Shown in pieces: positions 40,782-48,523 of a DNA stretch of 64,000 nt (its first letter is position 1; the number at the start of each line of letters is the position of its first letter). The DNA comes from Flavivirga abyssicola (GTDB taxonomy: Bacteria; Bacteroidota; Bacteroidia; Flavobacteriales; Flavobacteriaceae), in assembly GCF_030540775.2 (NCBI RefSeq), contig NZ_CP141266.1, forward strand, positions 1,227,001 to 1,291,000. Direction: 5' to 3'. The notes below the pieces were generated by a model that saw only the letters and a list, made by a program, of their open reading frames with translations, ran no database searches and was not told the origin of the DNA. The translations under genes and the position numbers were made by a program.

Positions 40782-40848
40782 GATTCCTGCCTTACTGAAA
40801 TACTGAAACAAATTCAGCACATGCAAGTTCAGCACAAGTCGCAGGAAT
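40782..40848. repeat. Extended copy of the ATTCC...GGAAT hairpin repeat
   Basis: GATTCCTGC and GCAGGAAT form an 8-bp stem. The loop carries CTTACTGAAATACTGAAACA, then AATTCAGCACATGCAAGTTC and AGCACAAGTC. It shares this insert with the copies at 48400 and 61852. Confidence 0.75.
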
Positions 40849-40851
40849 TAG

Positions 40852-41181
40852 TTAGTTCTCTGGCGCCAGTTCTACCTCAAGGCCTTCCATGTCTGGAGTC
40901 ATTTGGATTTGACACCCTAAACGGCTATTGTCTTTAACATCAAAAGCTTCAGAAAGCATGGCTTCTTCATCGTCACTCATTTCCGGCAATTCTGTTTCGC
41001 TTAATACATAACATTGACAGGATGCACACATGGCCATACCTCCACAAACACCAATCGTGCCTTCAGGAGCTAATTCATAAGATCTTACTACTTCCATAAG
41101 ATTCATTGCCATATCTGTTGGCGCAACAATATCATGAGTTACACCATCTCTATCTGTTATTTTTATATTAATGTCTTCCAT
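40852..41181 (-). CDS. 2Fe-2S ferredoxin
   Basis: The 109-residue protein is a plant/adrenodoxin-type 2Fe-2S ferredoxin, with cluster ligands Cys46, Cys52, Cys55 (CGGMAMCASC) and Cys90 (RLGCQ). It transfers electrons between reductases and oxidases in the cytoplasm. It appears monocistronic, with a TAAATTTG promoter element 49 bases upstream. It stands near Fe-S assembly genes (Nfu, Mrp) but is separated from them by 119 bases. Confidence 0.94.
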   Translation of the reverse strand: MEDINIKITDRDGVTHDIVAPTDMAMNLMEVVRSYELAPEGTIGVCGGMAMCASCQCYVLSETELPEMSDDEEAMLSEAFDVKDNSRLGCQIQMTPDMEGLEVELAPEN

Positions 41182-41229
41182 TGTTAAGTTTTTATACTTT
41201 TGGTTAAAAGCATTTCACAATTCGTGCCG

Positions 41230-41237
41230 CAAATTTA
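41230..41237 (-). promoter_or_regulatory. Promoter -7 element of the ferredoxin gene
   Basis: CAAATTTA reads TAAATTTG on the minus strand, in line with TAnnTTTG, and precedes the start codon by 48 bases. Confidence 0.5.
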
Positions 41238-41300
41238 AACTTTCTGAATTATTTAGAGACAAGTTTCTCTATTATTTTAGTAGGAATTAAAAAAAGTAAA

Positions 41301-41543
41301 CTAAATTTCAATATTAACAACCTGTTCTATTTGAGGTGCATACTTTTTAATAGTCATTTCTACACCCGATTTTAAGGTCATTTGATTGACGCTACAACCA
41401 ACGCAGGCTCCTTTTAGTTGCACTTTGACTAAATTGTCGTTTTCTATTGATAGCAAAGAAATATCTCCACCATCACTTTGTAAAAACGGACGAATCTCAT
41501 CCAAGGCTTTTTCAACATTTACTTTAAGTTCTTCTGAAGTCAT
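41301..41543 (-). CDS. NifU C-terminal-domain (Nfu) Fe-S scaffold protein
   Basis: The 80-residue protein is a single Nfu domain: FLQSDGGDISLLSI at the start and the cluster-binding CVGC at residues 47-50 (GACVGCSVNQMTLKSGVE). Nfu proteins carry Fe-S clusters to apoproteins. It lies three bases after the mrp stop on the same strand, so mrp and this gene form an operon, as is common in Bacteroidota. Confidence 0.94.
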   Translation of the reverse strand: MTSEELKVNVEKALDEIRPFLQSDGGDISLLSIENDNLVKVQLKGACVGCSVNQMTLKSGVEMTIKKYAPQIEQVVNIEI

Positions 41544-41546
41544 CTG

Positions 41547-42683
41547 TTATTTTTTAACTGCTGAACACCCAGCCATTGTTGTTATTTTAATTGCTTCTGT
41601 AGGCGGTAAATCATCATTTCGTCTTACAACTTCCTGTACTACATTTTGAGTTAGTTTTTCAAAAGCTTGCTCTAATGCTGTAGCTGTTTGTAAAGCTGCT
41701 GGACGACCAACATCACCTGCTTCTCTAATACTTTGCACCAAAGGTATTTCTCCTAAAAATGGCACTTCTAAATCTTCAGATAAATTTTTGGCGCCTTCTT
41801 TCCCGAAGATATAATATTTATTATCTGGCAATTCATCAGGTGTAAAATAAGCCATATTTTCTATAATTCCTAAAACAGGCACATTTATACTCTCTTGTTG
41901 AAACATAGCAACCCCTTTCTTTGCATCTGCCAATGCCACATTTTGTGGTGTACTAACAACCACAGCTCCCGTAATTGGTAACGATTGCATGATACTCAAA
42001 TGAATATCACCTGTTCCCGGAGGTAAATCCAAAAGTAAAAAGTCTAATGTTCCCCAATGGGCATCAAAAATCATTTGATTTAATGCTTTAGCTGCCATTG
42101 GCCCTCTCCAAACCACTGCTTGGTTTGGTTGTGTAAAAAACCCAATAGATAATACTTTAACACCATAATTCTCTATTGGTTTCATTTTAGATTTTCCACC
42201 AATGTTTACTGCTAAAGGCTTTTCTGCTTCTACATCAAACATAATAGGGATGGATGGTCCATAAATATCGGCATCTAAAACACCTACTTTAAAGCCCATT
42301 TTCGCCAAAGTAACTGCTAAATTTGCAGTAACTGTAGACTTCCCTACACCTCCTTTACCAGATGCTACAGCTACAATATTTTGAATCCCTGGAATAGGGT
42401 TTCCTTTAATAACATTAGCTTTTGGTTTTGCAGGAGCTTCTACTTTCACATTCACTGTAATTTTAGCTTTTTCGTAAACCTGTTCATGAATTGTTTTTAA
42501 AATATCTACCTCAGTACGTTTCTTAGCTTGTAAACTAGGGTTTTTAATGGTAATATCTACAATAACTTCATCTCCAAAAGTAATCACATTTTTTACAGCA
42601 CCACTTTCAACCATATTTTGTCCTTCTCCTGGTACGGTAATAGATTCTAATGCTTTTAATATATCTTGTTTATTAAGCTTCAT
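41547..42683 (-). CDS. Mrp/NBP35 family ATP-binding Fe-S carrier protein
   Basis: The 378-residue protein has an N-terminal MIP18-like (DUF59) domain (about 1-85), a P-loop GKGGVGKST at 109-117, and the Mrp signature GVLDADIYGPSIP and LPPGTGD. Family members bind and deliver Fe-S clusters. The C-terminus carries only one cysteine (TTMAGCSAVKK) in place of a CxxC pair, so cluster binding may use other residues or dimerisation. It leads an operon with the Nfu gene and has a TATATTTG promoter element 27 bases upstream. Confidence 0.93.
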   Translation of the reverse strand: MKLNKQDILKALESITVPGEGQNMVESGAVKNVITFGDEVIVDITIKNPSLQAKKRTEVDILKTIHEQVYEKAKITVNVKVEAPAKPKANVIKGNPIPGIQNIVAVASGKGGVGKSTVTANLAVTLAKMGFKVGVLDADIYGPSIPIMFDVEAEKPLAVNIGGKSKMKPIENYGVKVLSIGFFTQPNQAVVWRGPMAAKALNQMIFDAHWGTLDFLLLDLPPGTGDIHLSIMQSLPITGAVVVSTPQNVALADAKKGVAMFQQESINVPVLGIIENMAYFTPDELPDNKYYIFGKEGAKNLSEDLEVPFLGEIPLVQSIREAGDVGRPAALQTATALEQAFEKLTQNVVQEVVRRNDDLPPTEAIKITTMAGCSAVKK

Positions 42684-42709
42684 TCCTTATTTAGATTAAT
42701 TCTAATATG

Positions 42710-42717
42710 CAAATATA
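42710..42717 (-). promoter_or_regulatory. Promoter -7 element of mrp-nfu
   Basis: CAAATATA reads TATATTTG on the minus strand, in line with TAnnTTTG, with an expected leader of about 20 bases. Confidence 0.55.
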
Positions 42718-42835
42718 CAGTGAATTGTTTAGACTTTAAAGCCATTTTATTGAAATGATTTATATGGTTATTCGGTTTATTTATGGAGATACTAATATGT
42801 AATTATTTGTAAATTTTTGACGAATTAGGAAATAA

Positions 42836-43165
42836 TTACAATTCTTTTGAGGGATCCCAAAACACCTTTTCTAAATTCTGAATTTGGTTTTCTTTCACCT
42901 CAATGCCTTCACTTTCTAGTAATTGTTGCATCAGGTTTGTTCCATCAAAGTGATGCTTACCTGTTAATAAGCCTTTTCTATTTACAACGCGATGTGCAGG
43001 TACATCTTTTCCTCCTGAGCCATTCATGGCATAACCAACCATACGAGCACTTCTAGCTGCTCCTAAATAGTTAGCAATGGCTCCATAACTTGTAACTCTG
43101 CCATAGGGGATTAGTTTAGCAACTTCGTAAACTTTGTCAAAGAAGTTTAAGGTTTCTGGTTTCAT
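42836..43165 (-). CDS. Alkyltransferase-like (ATL) protein, MGMT family
   Basis: The 109-residue protein has the MGMT DNA-binding fold: IPYGRVTSYGAIANYLG, RMVGYAMN, and VPAHRVVNRKG at residues 55-65. The active-site cysteine of O6-alkylguanine transferases (PCHRV) is replaced by alanine (Ala57 in PAHRV), which marks it as an ATL. Such proteins bind O6-alkylguanine tightly and hand the lesion to nucleotide excision repair rather than repairing it. It starts four bases after the stop of the LysE family gene and may share its transcript. Confidence 0.9.
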   Translation of the reverse strand: MKPETLNFFDKVYEVAKLIPYGRVTSYGAIANYLGAARSARMVGYAMNGSGGKDVPAHRVVNRKGLLTGKHHFDGTNLMQQLLESEGIEVKENQIQNLEKVFWDPSKEL

Positions 43166-43168
43166 AGC

Positions 43169-43801
43169 TTACATTTCCTTGATAATATTAATGAGTGTAA
43201 TAATTGAAATAACACCCGTAATTCCTCCAATAACATAGTTCATGTTTTTTTGAGAAGTAAACGATTTTCCTTTTATTTTATCAAAAAAGAAAATATACAT
43301 ATATAGCATAACAAAAGTTCCCATAGCAGCACCAGCTACATAGGATATTATACTTGTTTGACCAAAAGACATCCACCCAAAAGATGCCAATGTGATGGTC
43401 ATATATGCTTGATAAGGAATAGGAAATACATTTATTGCAGAAAGAAACATCCCCTGAAAAAACCGACTATGCTTACTACGACGCATTTTAGTCTCAATTT
43501 GTTGTTTTGGTTTTGATTTAGCAATAAGTAAAAAGTAAACGGTTATTAACACAAAAATAACAAATGCAACACGCTGTAAAACATCTACGACTTCTACATG
43601 TTTGCTTAAGTATCGTGCAAAAACAGTGGCAAGATATGTTTGAAGCAAAACAACAACACAAACGCCTATAGAAAACATAATTCCTCTTACATGCCCTTCT
43701 TTTAAACTTACTTTAGCAGCCGTCATATTTAACAAGCCAGGAGGAATAACTCCAATTAATGCTATAAATAAACCTAAAATAAAGATAAGAGTTATATTCA
43801 C
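43169..43801 (-). CDS. LysE family membrane exporter
   Basis: The 210-residue protein has six hydrophobic segments in the LysE pattern, starting with an N-terminal helix and PPGLLNMTAAKVSLKEGHVRG. LysE family members export amino acids or small solutes across the inner membrane. The start codon overlaps by one base the trmB stop codon, and the ATL gene follows after three bases, so trmB, this gene and the ATL gene form an operon. The substrate is unknown. Confidence 0.88.
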   Translation of the reverse strand: MNITLIFILGLFIALIGVIPPGLLNMTAAKVSLKEGHVRGIMFSIGVCVVVLLQTYLATVFARYLSKHVEVVDVLQRVAFVIFVLITVYFLLIAKSKPKQQIETKMRRSKHSRFFQGMFLSAINVFPIPYQAYMTITLASFGWMSFGQTSIISYVAGAAMGTFVMLYMYIFFFDKIKGKSFTSQKNMNYVIGGITGVISIITLINIIKEM

Positions 43802-44478
43802 TAATGTTTAATTTTAAACCGAATATACGTAATTGGTTTGTTTTGTTCTAAATATTGCGATTCATAGAATGTTTGAATGCTGGTAACCTCTTCTGGGCTT
43901 CCTTCTTGTTTGTAAACATTATGATTAGCATAAAGCACCTCATGTCCCGCGCCATGCAACAAACCAAGTGTATACCCATGCATAAACTCACTATCTGTTT
44001 TTAGGTTAACAACACCCTCTTCTTTCAATATTTTTTTATAACGCTTTAAAAACGTTTCATTAGTCATTCTATGTTTAGTACGCTTATATTTTATTTGAGG
44101 ATCTGGAAAGGTTATCCAAATTTCGTCTACTTCATTTTCTGCAAAAACATAGTCTATCAATTCTATTTGGGTTCTTATAAAAGCAACATTTGGAATCTCC
44201 TCTTCAATGGCTGTTTTAGCACCTCTCCAGAAACGTGCCCCTTTGATATCTATTCCTATAAAATTTTTATTTGGATACTTTTTTGCCAGTGCTACAGAAT
44301 ATTCTCCTTTTCCACAACCTAGCTCTAACACTAATGGGTTTTCATTTTTAAATACGGATGTTCTCCAATGACCTTTTAACTCATACGATTCATTAACCAA
44401 CTCTTCTCTGGATGGCTGAAACACGTTTGAAAAGGTTTCGTTCTCTTTAAATCTTTTGAGCTTATTTTTACTTCCCAC
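43801..44478 (-). CDS. trmB: tRNA (guanine(46)-N7)-methyltransferase
   Basis: The 225-residue enzyme has the SAM motif LELGCGKGEYSVALAKKYP near residue 50, GIDIKGARFWRGAKTA, and the TrmB-specific IWITFPDPQIKYKRTKHRM stretch. TrmB makes m7G46 in tRNA in the cytoplasm. It is the first gene of the trmB-lysE-ATL operon and has a TACTTTTG promoter element about 36 bases upstream. Its stop overlaps the LysE family start by one base. Confidence 0.95.
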   Translation of the reverse strand: MGSKNKLKRFKENETFSNVFQPSREELVNESYELKGHWRTSVFKNENPLVLELGCGKGEYSVALAKKYPNKNFIGIDIKGARFWRGAKTAIEEEIPNVAFIRTQIELIDYVFAENEVDEIWITFPDPQIKYKRTKHRMTNETFLKRYKKILKEEGVVNLKTDSEFMHGYTLGLLHGAGHEVLYANHNVYKQEGSPEEVTSIQTFYESQYLEQNKPITYIRFKIKH

Positions 44479-44513
44479 TATTGTTTAAAATTTTTCTCTG
44501 GTTTTATAATTTT

Positions 44514-44521
44514 CAAAAGTA
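44514..44521 (-). promoter_or_regulatory. Promoter -7 element of trmB
   Basis: CAAAAGTA reads TACTTTTG on the minus strand, in line with TAnnTTTG. Confidence 0.5.
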
Positions 44522-44622
44522 AGACAGAGAGCACCTATTATAAAATTTTTAAGTTAACAATTACTTATTATTTTGAATAGATTTGGTAAAATTAAGGAAA
44601 TATACGAAAGTGTTTATATGCT

Positions 44623-44630
44623 TATCTTTG
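44623..44630 (+). promoter_or_regulatory. Possible promoter -7 element for the glycosyltransferase gene
   Basis: TATCTTTG matches TAnnTTTG but lies 128 bases before the ATG at 44759. A long leader with a GCCTTT/AAAGGC hairpin would result. A nearer but weaker TATATTTA is at about 44748. Confidence 0.35.
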
Positions 44631-44758
44631 ATTTTACTAAAAACTGGAATAAGAACTAGTAGCAACATCCTTTTTTAAATTGGTCTATTGTTTAAATTAA
44701 AAAAGACATAGTAGTAAACCCGCCTTTTGTAAAGCCAAAGGCTGGCTATATTTAACAG

Positions 44759-45814
44759 ATGAAAAAACGAATTTTAGTCGCTCCTTTAAATTGGGGTTTA
44801 GGACATGCCACAAGAAGTATTCCTATTATTTATGAATTAATAAAGTATGGCTTTGAACCCATTATTGCCAGTGATGGAGTTGCTTTAACTCTTTTACAAA
44901 AAGAATTCCCAAAGCTATCGTCTATAGAATTACCTTCCTATAATATTACATACGCTAAAAAGGGAAAGCATTTTAAATTAAAACTTATTAAGGATTCTCC
45001 AAAACTCATTCAAGCTATTAAAGCTGAAAAAAAAGTGACGAAGTTTATTGTAGAAACTCATGGTATTAAAGGTATTATTTCTGATAACCGACTTGGGGTT
45101 TATAGTAAAAAAGTACCATCTGTTTTTATAACGCATCAACTAAACGTTCTAACAGGAAGCACCACATGGCTAAGCACAAAAATGCATCAAAAAATCATAA
45201 AGAAATTTAATGTATGTTGGGTGCCTGACACAGAAGAAGATATTAATCTAAGTGGCAAACTCGGACATATTAATAATTTTGAAATCCCTACAGAATATAT
45301 TGGGCCTTTGAGTAGGTTCGAAAATAAACACTTAAACATTGAAAATGATTTAATGGTATTACTTTCTGGCCCTGAACCTCAACGGACATTACTTGAAGAC
45401 ATTCTTTTTTCAGAATTAAAGAATTATACTGGAAAAGTCGTTTTTGTTAAGGGTACTATGGAAAAGGAACAGACTATACAAATTAAAGGGAATATGACTA
45501 TTTACAATTTTATGACCTCTAATTTATTAGAAAAAACCATCAATCAGAGTAAATTAATCTTATCAAGGTCTGGTTATACAACCATCATGGATTTAGCTAA
45601 GCTTAATAAAAAAGCTTTTTTTATACCTACTCCCGGACAATTTGAACAAGAATATTTAGCAAAAAGATTAACAGATTTAGAATTAGTTCCGAGTTGTAAT
45701 CAAAAAGACTTTACATTAGACAAATTAAAAAACACTGCTGGTTTTAAAGGTTTAAAGGCTTTTGATTATAATGTAAACTTCAAAAAACTATTCAATCTTT
45801 TCGAGTGTGAATGA
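44759..45814 (+). CDS. MurG-like (GT28-type) glycosyltransferase
   Basis: The 351-residue protein resembles glycosyltransferases of the GT-B fold: an N-terminal APLNWGLGHATRSIPIIYEL Rossmann segment, a central FITHQLNVLTGS, and a C-terminal donor-binding part with SRSGYTTIMDLAKLNKKAFF and PTPGQFEQEYLAKRL. The SGYTTIMDL and EQEYLA motifs are those of MurG/MGDG synthase-like enzymes. There is no transmembrane segment, so it works at the membrane surface. The acceptor is unknown. Its end overlaps the convergent histidine kinase gene by 27 bases. Confidence 0.85.
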   Translation: MKKRILVAPLNWGLGHATRSIPIIYELIKYGFEPIIASDGVALTLLQKEFPKLSSIELPSYNITYAKKGKHFKLKLIKDSPKLIQAIKAEKKVTKFIVETHGIKGIISDNRLGVYSKKVPSVFITHQLNVLTGSTTWLSTKMHQKIIKKFNVCWVPDTEEDINLSGKLGHINNFEIPTEYIGPLSRFENKHLNIENDLMVLLSGPEPQRTLLEDILFSELKNYTGKVVFVKGTMEKEQTIQIKGNMTIYNFMTSNLLEKTINQSKLILSRSGYTTIMDLAKLNKKAFFIPTPGQFEQEYLAKRLTDLELVPSCNQKDFTLDKLKNTAGFKGLKAFDYNVNFKKLFNLFECE

Positions 45815-46834
45815 AAACTCACTACCTACACCAAACTCACTCTCTACATATATTTTTTCCTCATGAGCTTCAATAATATGTTTTACAATAGAAAGCCCTA
45901 ACCCAGAACCTCCTTCTTTACGGGAACCACTTTTATCCACTCTATAAAAACGTTCAAACAAACGAGGAAGGTGCCTTTTTTCAATACCTTCTCCATTATC
46001 AGTAACACGAACAATAACTTTGTTTTTTATTAAATTTTCTATACTGATCTCTGTAGTTCCTTTTTCTCTTCCGTATTTTAAAGAGTTTACAATTAGGTTT
46101 GCTAATACTTGCTGGATACGCTCTTTATCTGCTTTAACTAAAATTAATTTGCTATAATCCGTATCAAAGGTAAGTGTAATTCTTTTTTTGCTAGCTTTCA
46201 TCTCCAACATCTCAAATACATTTTCAACTAACTCAACAATATCAAATTCCTCTATATTTAAACTTAAATCACCAACTTCTAATTTAGTAATCATATCTAA
46301 GTCTTTGATAATATAACCTAAGCGCTCAATACCTTTACTGGCTCTCCCCAGATACTTTTCTAACAATTTTTTGTCATTCATAGCACCATCCAACAATGTA
46401 AGGATATACCCTTGCACTGTAAATAATGGTGTCTTTAATTCGTGGGATACATTACCTAAGAACTCCTTTCTATACTTTTCACGAACTTTTAGAGTTTCAA
46501 TTTCTAGCTTTTTATCTCGGGCAAACTTATCAATCTCTTGAGTCAGGGTACGCATATCTGTCGTTATAGGCCCTTTATTTAAACTAGCAGACTCCAGAAG
46601 TGTTAAGTCATCATATATTCTTTTAACACGTCTGTATATAAAACGTTCTACACTAAATTGAATTACTAAAAAGGAAAAGATATAGGCACTTACTGAAAAA
46701 GCAAGGACATAAAACCACTTAATCTCATATAAATAGTATAAAAAAACACTCATTAAGAGCGTTGTATATAAGGTTATATATAATGCCGTTTTTATGGCAA
46801 ACTTATACGATCTTTTAAATTTTGCTTGCATCAT
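45788..46834 (-). CDS. Sensor histidine kinase, PhoR-like
   Basis: The 348-residue protein has two N-terminal membrane helices (about residues 13-35 and 38-58), a short linker, the H-box VSHELKTPL with phospho-acceptor His131, the N-box NLIVNSLKYG, G1 DNGEGI, F-box LFERFYRVD, and G2 GGSGLGLSI. It lacks a large periplasmic sensor loop, so it probably senses a membrane state or a partner protein. Its start overlaps the response regulator stop by four bases, so the two are co-expressed. The overlap with the convergent glycosyltransferase is 27 bases. Confidence 0.95.
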   Translation of the reverse strand: MMQAKFKRSYKFAIKTALYITLYTTLLMSVFLYYLYEIKWFYVLAFSVSAYIFSFLVIQFSVERFIYRRVKRIYDDLTLLESASLNKGPITTDMRTLTQEIDKFARDKKLEIETLKVREKYRKEFLGNVSHELKTPLFTVQGYILTLLDGAMNDKKLLEKYLGRASKGIERLGYIIKDLDMITKLEVGDLSLNIEEFDIVELVENVFEMLEMKASKKRITLTFDTDYSKLILVKADKERIQQVLANLIVNSLKYGREKGTTEISIENLIKNKVIVRVTDNGEGIEKRHLPRLFERFYRVDKSGSRKEGGSGLGLSIVKHIIEAHEEKIYVESEFGVGSEFSFTLEKIE

Positions 46835-47511
46835 TCTACAAACTTGTAGCCTACTCCTTTTATGGTTTTAAAACTAGTATCTCCTAGTTTTTCTCTTAAT
46901 TTACGAATGTGTACATCGATTGTTCTTCCTCCAACAACAACCTCATTGCCCCAAACTGCGTCAAGAATTTCATCTCTTTTAAAAACCTTTCCCGGTTTTG
47001 AAGCCAATAAAGATAGTAATTCAAATTCTTTTCTGGGTAAAATAATTTCTTCTCCTTTAGAAATAATCTTATACTCATCTCTATTTATTACCAAACTTCC
47101 TATTTTAACGGTATCAGAAACATCTTCCTCTTTAAAACGCCTTAAAAGCGCTTTTACTTTACTAACCAATACTTTTGGTTTTATTGGTTTCGTTATATAA
47201 TCATCTGCACCAGCATCAAAACCGGCTACTTGAGAATAATCCTCTCCTCTTGCTGTTAAAAAAGTAATAATACTATTCTTTAAATCTGGGCTTTTTCGAA
47301 TTAACTCACAAGCTTCAATACCATCCATCTCAGGCATCATAACATCTAGAATGATTAATTGTGGAAGCTCTTTTTTTGCTTTTTTAACACCTTCATAACC
47401 ATTTTCAGCAGTAATAACCTGGTATCCCTCACTCGACAAATTGTACCCAACTATCTCTAAAATATCTGGTTCATCATCTACTAATAGTATCTTAATATCA
47501 TTCTTTTTCAT
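46831..47511 (-). CDS. OmpR/PhoB-type response regulator
   Basis: The 226-residue protein has a receiver domain with acidic pair Asp12-Asp13, phosphorylation site Asp56 (LDVMMPEMDG) and Lys108 (ITKPI), and a C-terminal winged-helix DNA-binding domain (about 130-226) with GKVFKRDEILDAVWG and VGGRTIDVHIRKLREKLG. It works with the overlapping histidine kinase. The target genes cannot be told; no Pho-box-like repeat was seen near its own start. Confidence 0.96.
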   Translation of the reverse strand: MKKNDIKILLVDDEPDILEIVGYNLSSEGYQVITAENGYEGVKKAKKELPQLIILDVMMPEMDGIEACELIRKSPDLKNSIITFLTARGEDYSQVAGFDAGADDYITKPIKPKVLVSKVKALLRRFKEEDVSDTVKIGSLVINRDEYKIISKGEEIILPRKEFELLSLLASKPGKVFKRDEILDAVWGNEVVVGGRTIDVHIRKLREKLGDTSFKTIKGVGYKFVE

Positions 47512-47663
47512 ACTTAAATAATAAATTATATTTATTTCTTAGAGTAAAGATAAAACTAAATAGTACTGTTTTATTGGTATTCCAAAATTAATAACATTTA
47601 CGTAACGGACAAGTTACAGTAATTTAAACTTTCGACCAAATAACGAAATCTTTAACACTTTTT

Positions 47664-47678
47664 TGGCATCACTTTTGT
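47664..47678 (+). promoter_or_regulatory. Sigma-54-like promoter of the small T9SS protein gene
   Basis: TGGCATCACTTTTGT matches the -24/-12 consensus TGGCACG-N4-TTGC at the invariant GG and nearly invariant TTG with correct spacing. It predicts a start about 25 bases before the ATG at 47715. No sigma-54 activator gene is near. Confidence 0.5.
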
Positions 47679-47714
47679 AGTAAATTATTACCTTTATGGT
47701 GTTGAAAAGCGTGT

Positions 47715-48056
47715 ATGAAAAAAAACTACTTATTCATTTTATTTTTAGCTTTAACATGGTCTGTAACCCAATATGGATTTGCTCAAACCAATGTTAACAC
47801 ACCCCCTATTCAACAAAATATTGAAGGTTTATCTATATATCCTAACCCTTCTCCTATTGGCAGAACATTTATAAATGTCACATCAAAACGTAATCTGACT
47901 AAAAAAATTGAGTTTTTCAATGTTTTAGGAAAACAAATTCGTTCTATTACTTTAGTTGGTAAAGAATTAAACATTTCAAACTTAAGTAAAGGTGTTTATA
48001 TTTTAAAGATTACCGAAAGCGACATTAGTGAAACAAGAAAATTGGTGATTAAATAA
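47715..48056 (+). CDS. Small protein consisting of a T9SS sorting domain
   Basis: The 113-residue protein has a signal peptide (ending ...QYGFAQ), about twenty linker residues, and then a complete type IX secretion sorting domain (Por_Sec_tail type A): SIYPNPSPIGRTFINVTS, FNVLGKQI, SNLSKGVYILKI, and the terminal ETRKLVIK. It has almost no cargo of its own, so the sorting domain may itself be the functional part, for example as a surface or matrix component. It is preceded by a possible sigma-54 promoter and followed by a terminator, so it is monocistronic. Confidence 0.88.
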   Translation: MKKNYLFILFLALTWSVTQYGFAQTNVNTPPIQQNIEGLSIYPNPSPIGRTFINVTSKRNLTKKIEFFNVLGKQIRSITLVGKELNISNLSKGVYILKITESDISETRKLVIK

Positions 48057-48076
48057 TATTGTAAATTCATAAATTT

Positions 48077-48106
48077 AAAAAGCGTTACTAATAGTAACGC
48101 TTTTTT
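48077..48106 (+). terminator. Rho-independent terminator after the T9SS protein gene
   Basis: AAAAAGCGTTACT and AGTAACGCTTTTT (48077-48089 and 48093-48105) form a perfect 13-bp stem around AAT, with T residues at the end. Confidence 0.88.
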
Positions 48107-48167
48107 ATTTTATATATTTTTGTCTTTCTAATAAAAAAGTTCTTGATACTAAACTATTTTTTAATAT

Positions 48168-48327
48168 GAACTCATCTTGACTTTTTGTTTTTAACCGAAA
48201 ATGAGATAAAATTTGTTCAGATGAGGTATTTTTTGCGAGGCATAGCAGTGCTAAGCGTAAAAAAAGTAACAAAATATGGGCGAATTTTAGCCATTTTTTA
48301 GGAAATAGAAAAAGTCAAGATGAGTTC
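48168..48327. repeat. 160-bp MITE-like element with 19-bp inverted ends
   Basis: GAACTCATCTTGACTTTTT at 48168-48186 is repeated in exact inverse at 48309-48327. A TAT flanks both sides and may be a target duplication. The interior has a TAGCA-G-TGCTA hairpin and no reading frame. It looks like a non-autonomous mobile element that needs a transposase encoded elsewhere. Confidence 0.7.
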
Positions 48328-48399
48328 TATACAAGCTATAGAGATATTTTAGTAGTTTCTTTTAAAACAGAGAGTTTAAAAACCGAAATTTGTTATTTA

Positions 48400-48470
48400 G
48401 ATTCCCGCTTTTACTGAAATACTGAAACAAGTTCAGCACAAGCAAGTACAGCATAGGTGTGGGAATGACA
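48400..48470. repeat. Extended copy of the ATTCC...GGAAT hairpin repeat
   Basis: GATTCCCGC and GTGGGAATGACA enclose an insert with ACTGAAATACTGAAACAAGT and TCAGCACAAGCAAG. The insert is shared with the copy at 40782; the ends are those of the minimal form at 26732. Confidence 0.75.
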
Positions 48471-48523
48471 ATTTCAACAGAAATCACGAGGCTCAGCATT
48501 GAGGAGTTCTTTTAGAATAATTT

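Larger units (their letters stand above)
40450..40851. other. Repeat-rich intergenic region
   Basis: The 402 bases hold no convincing gene. They contain a CTTCGACTGCGCTCAGACTG-type repeat at 40679-40701 and a copy of the ATTCCTGC...GCAGGAAT family at 40782-40848. A weak AT-rich stretch from 40520 to 40640 has nothing that I can name. Confidence 0.65.
48057..48523. other. Repeat-bearing intergenic region before the LuxE-like gene
   Basis: These 467 bases hold the terminator of the small T9SS gene (48077-48106), a 160-base element with 19-bp inverted ends (48168-48327) and an extended hairpin repeat (48400-48470). No ORF is supported. Confidence 0.7.

Noticed and set aside
46862-47200. 112-codon plus-strand frame over the response regulator gene
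   Set aside because: It is the complement of a strongly conserved PhoB-type gene and carries no known domain.
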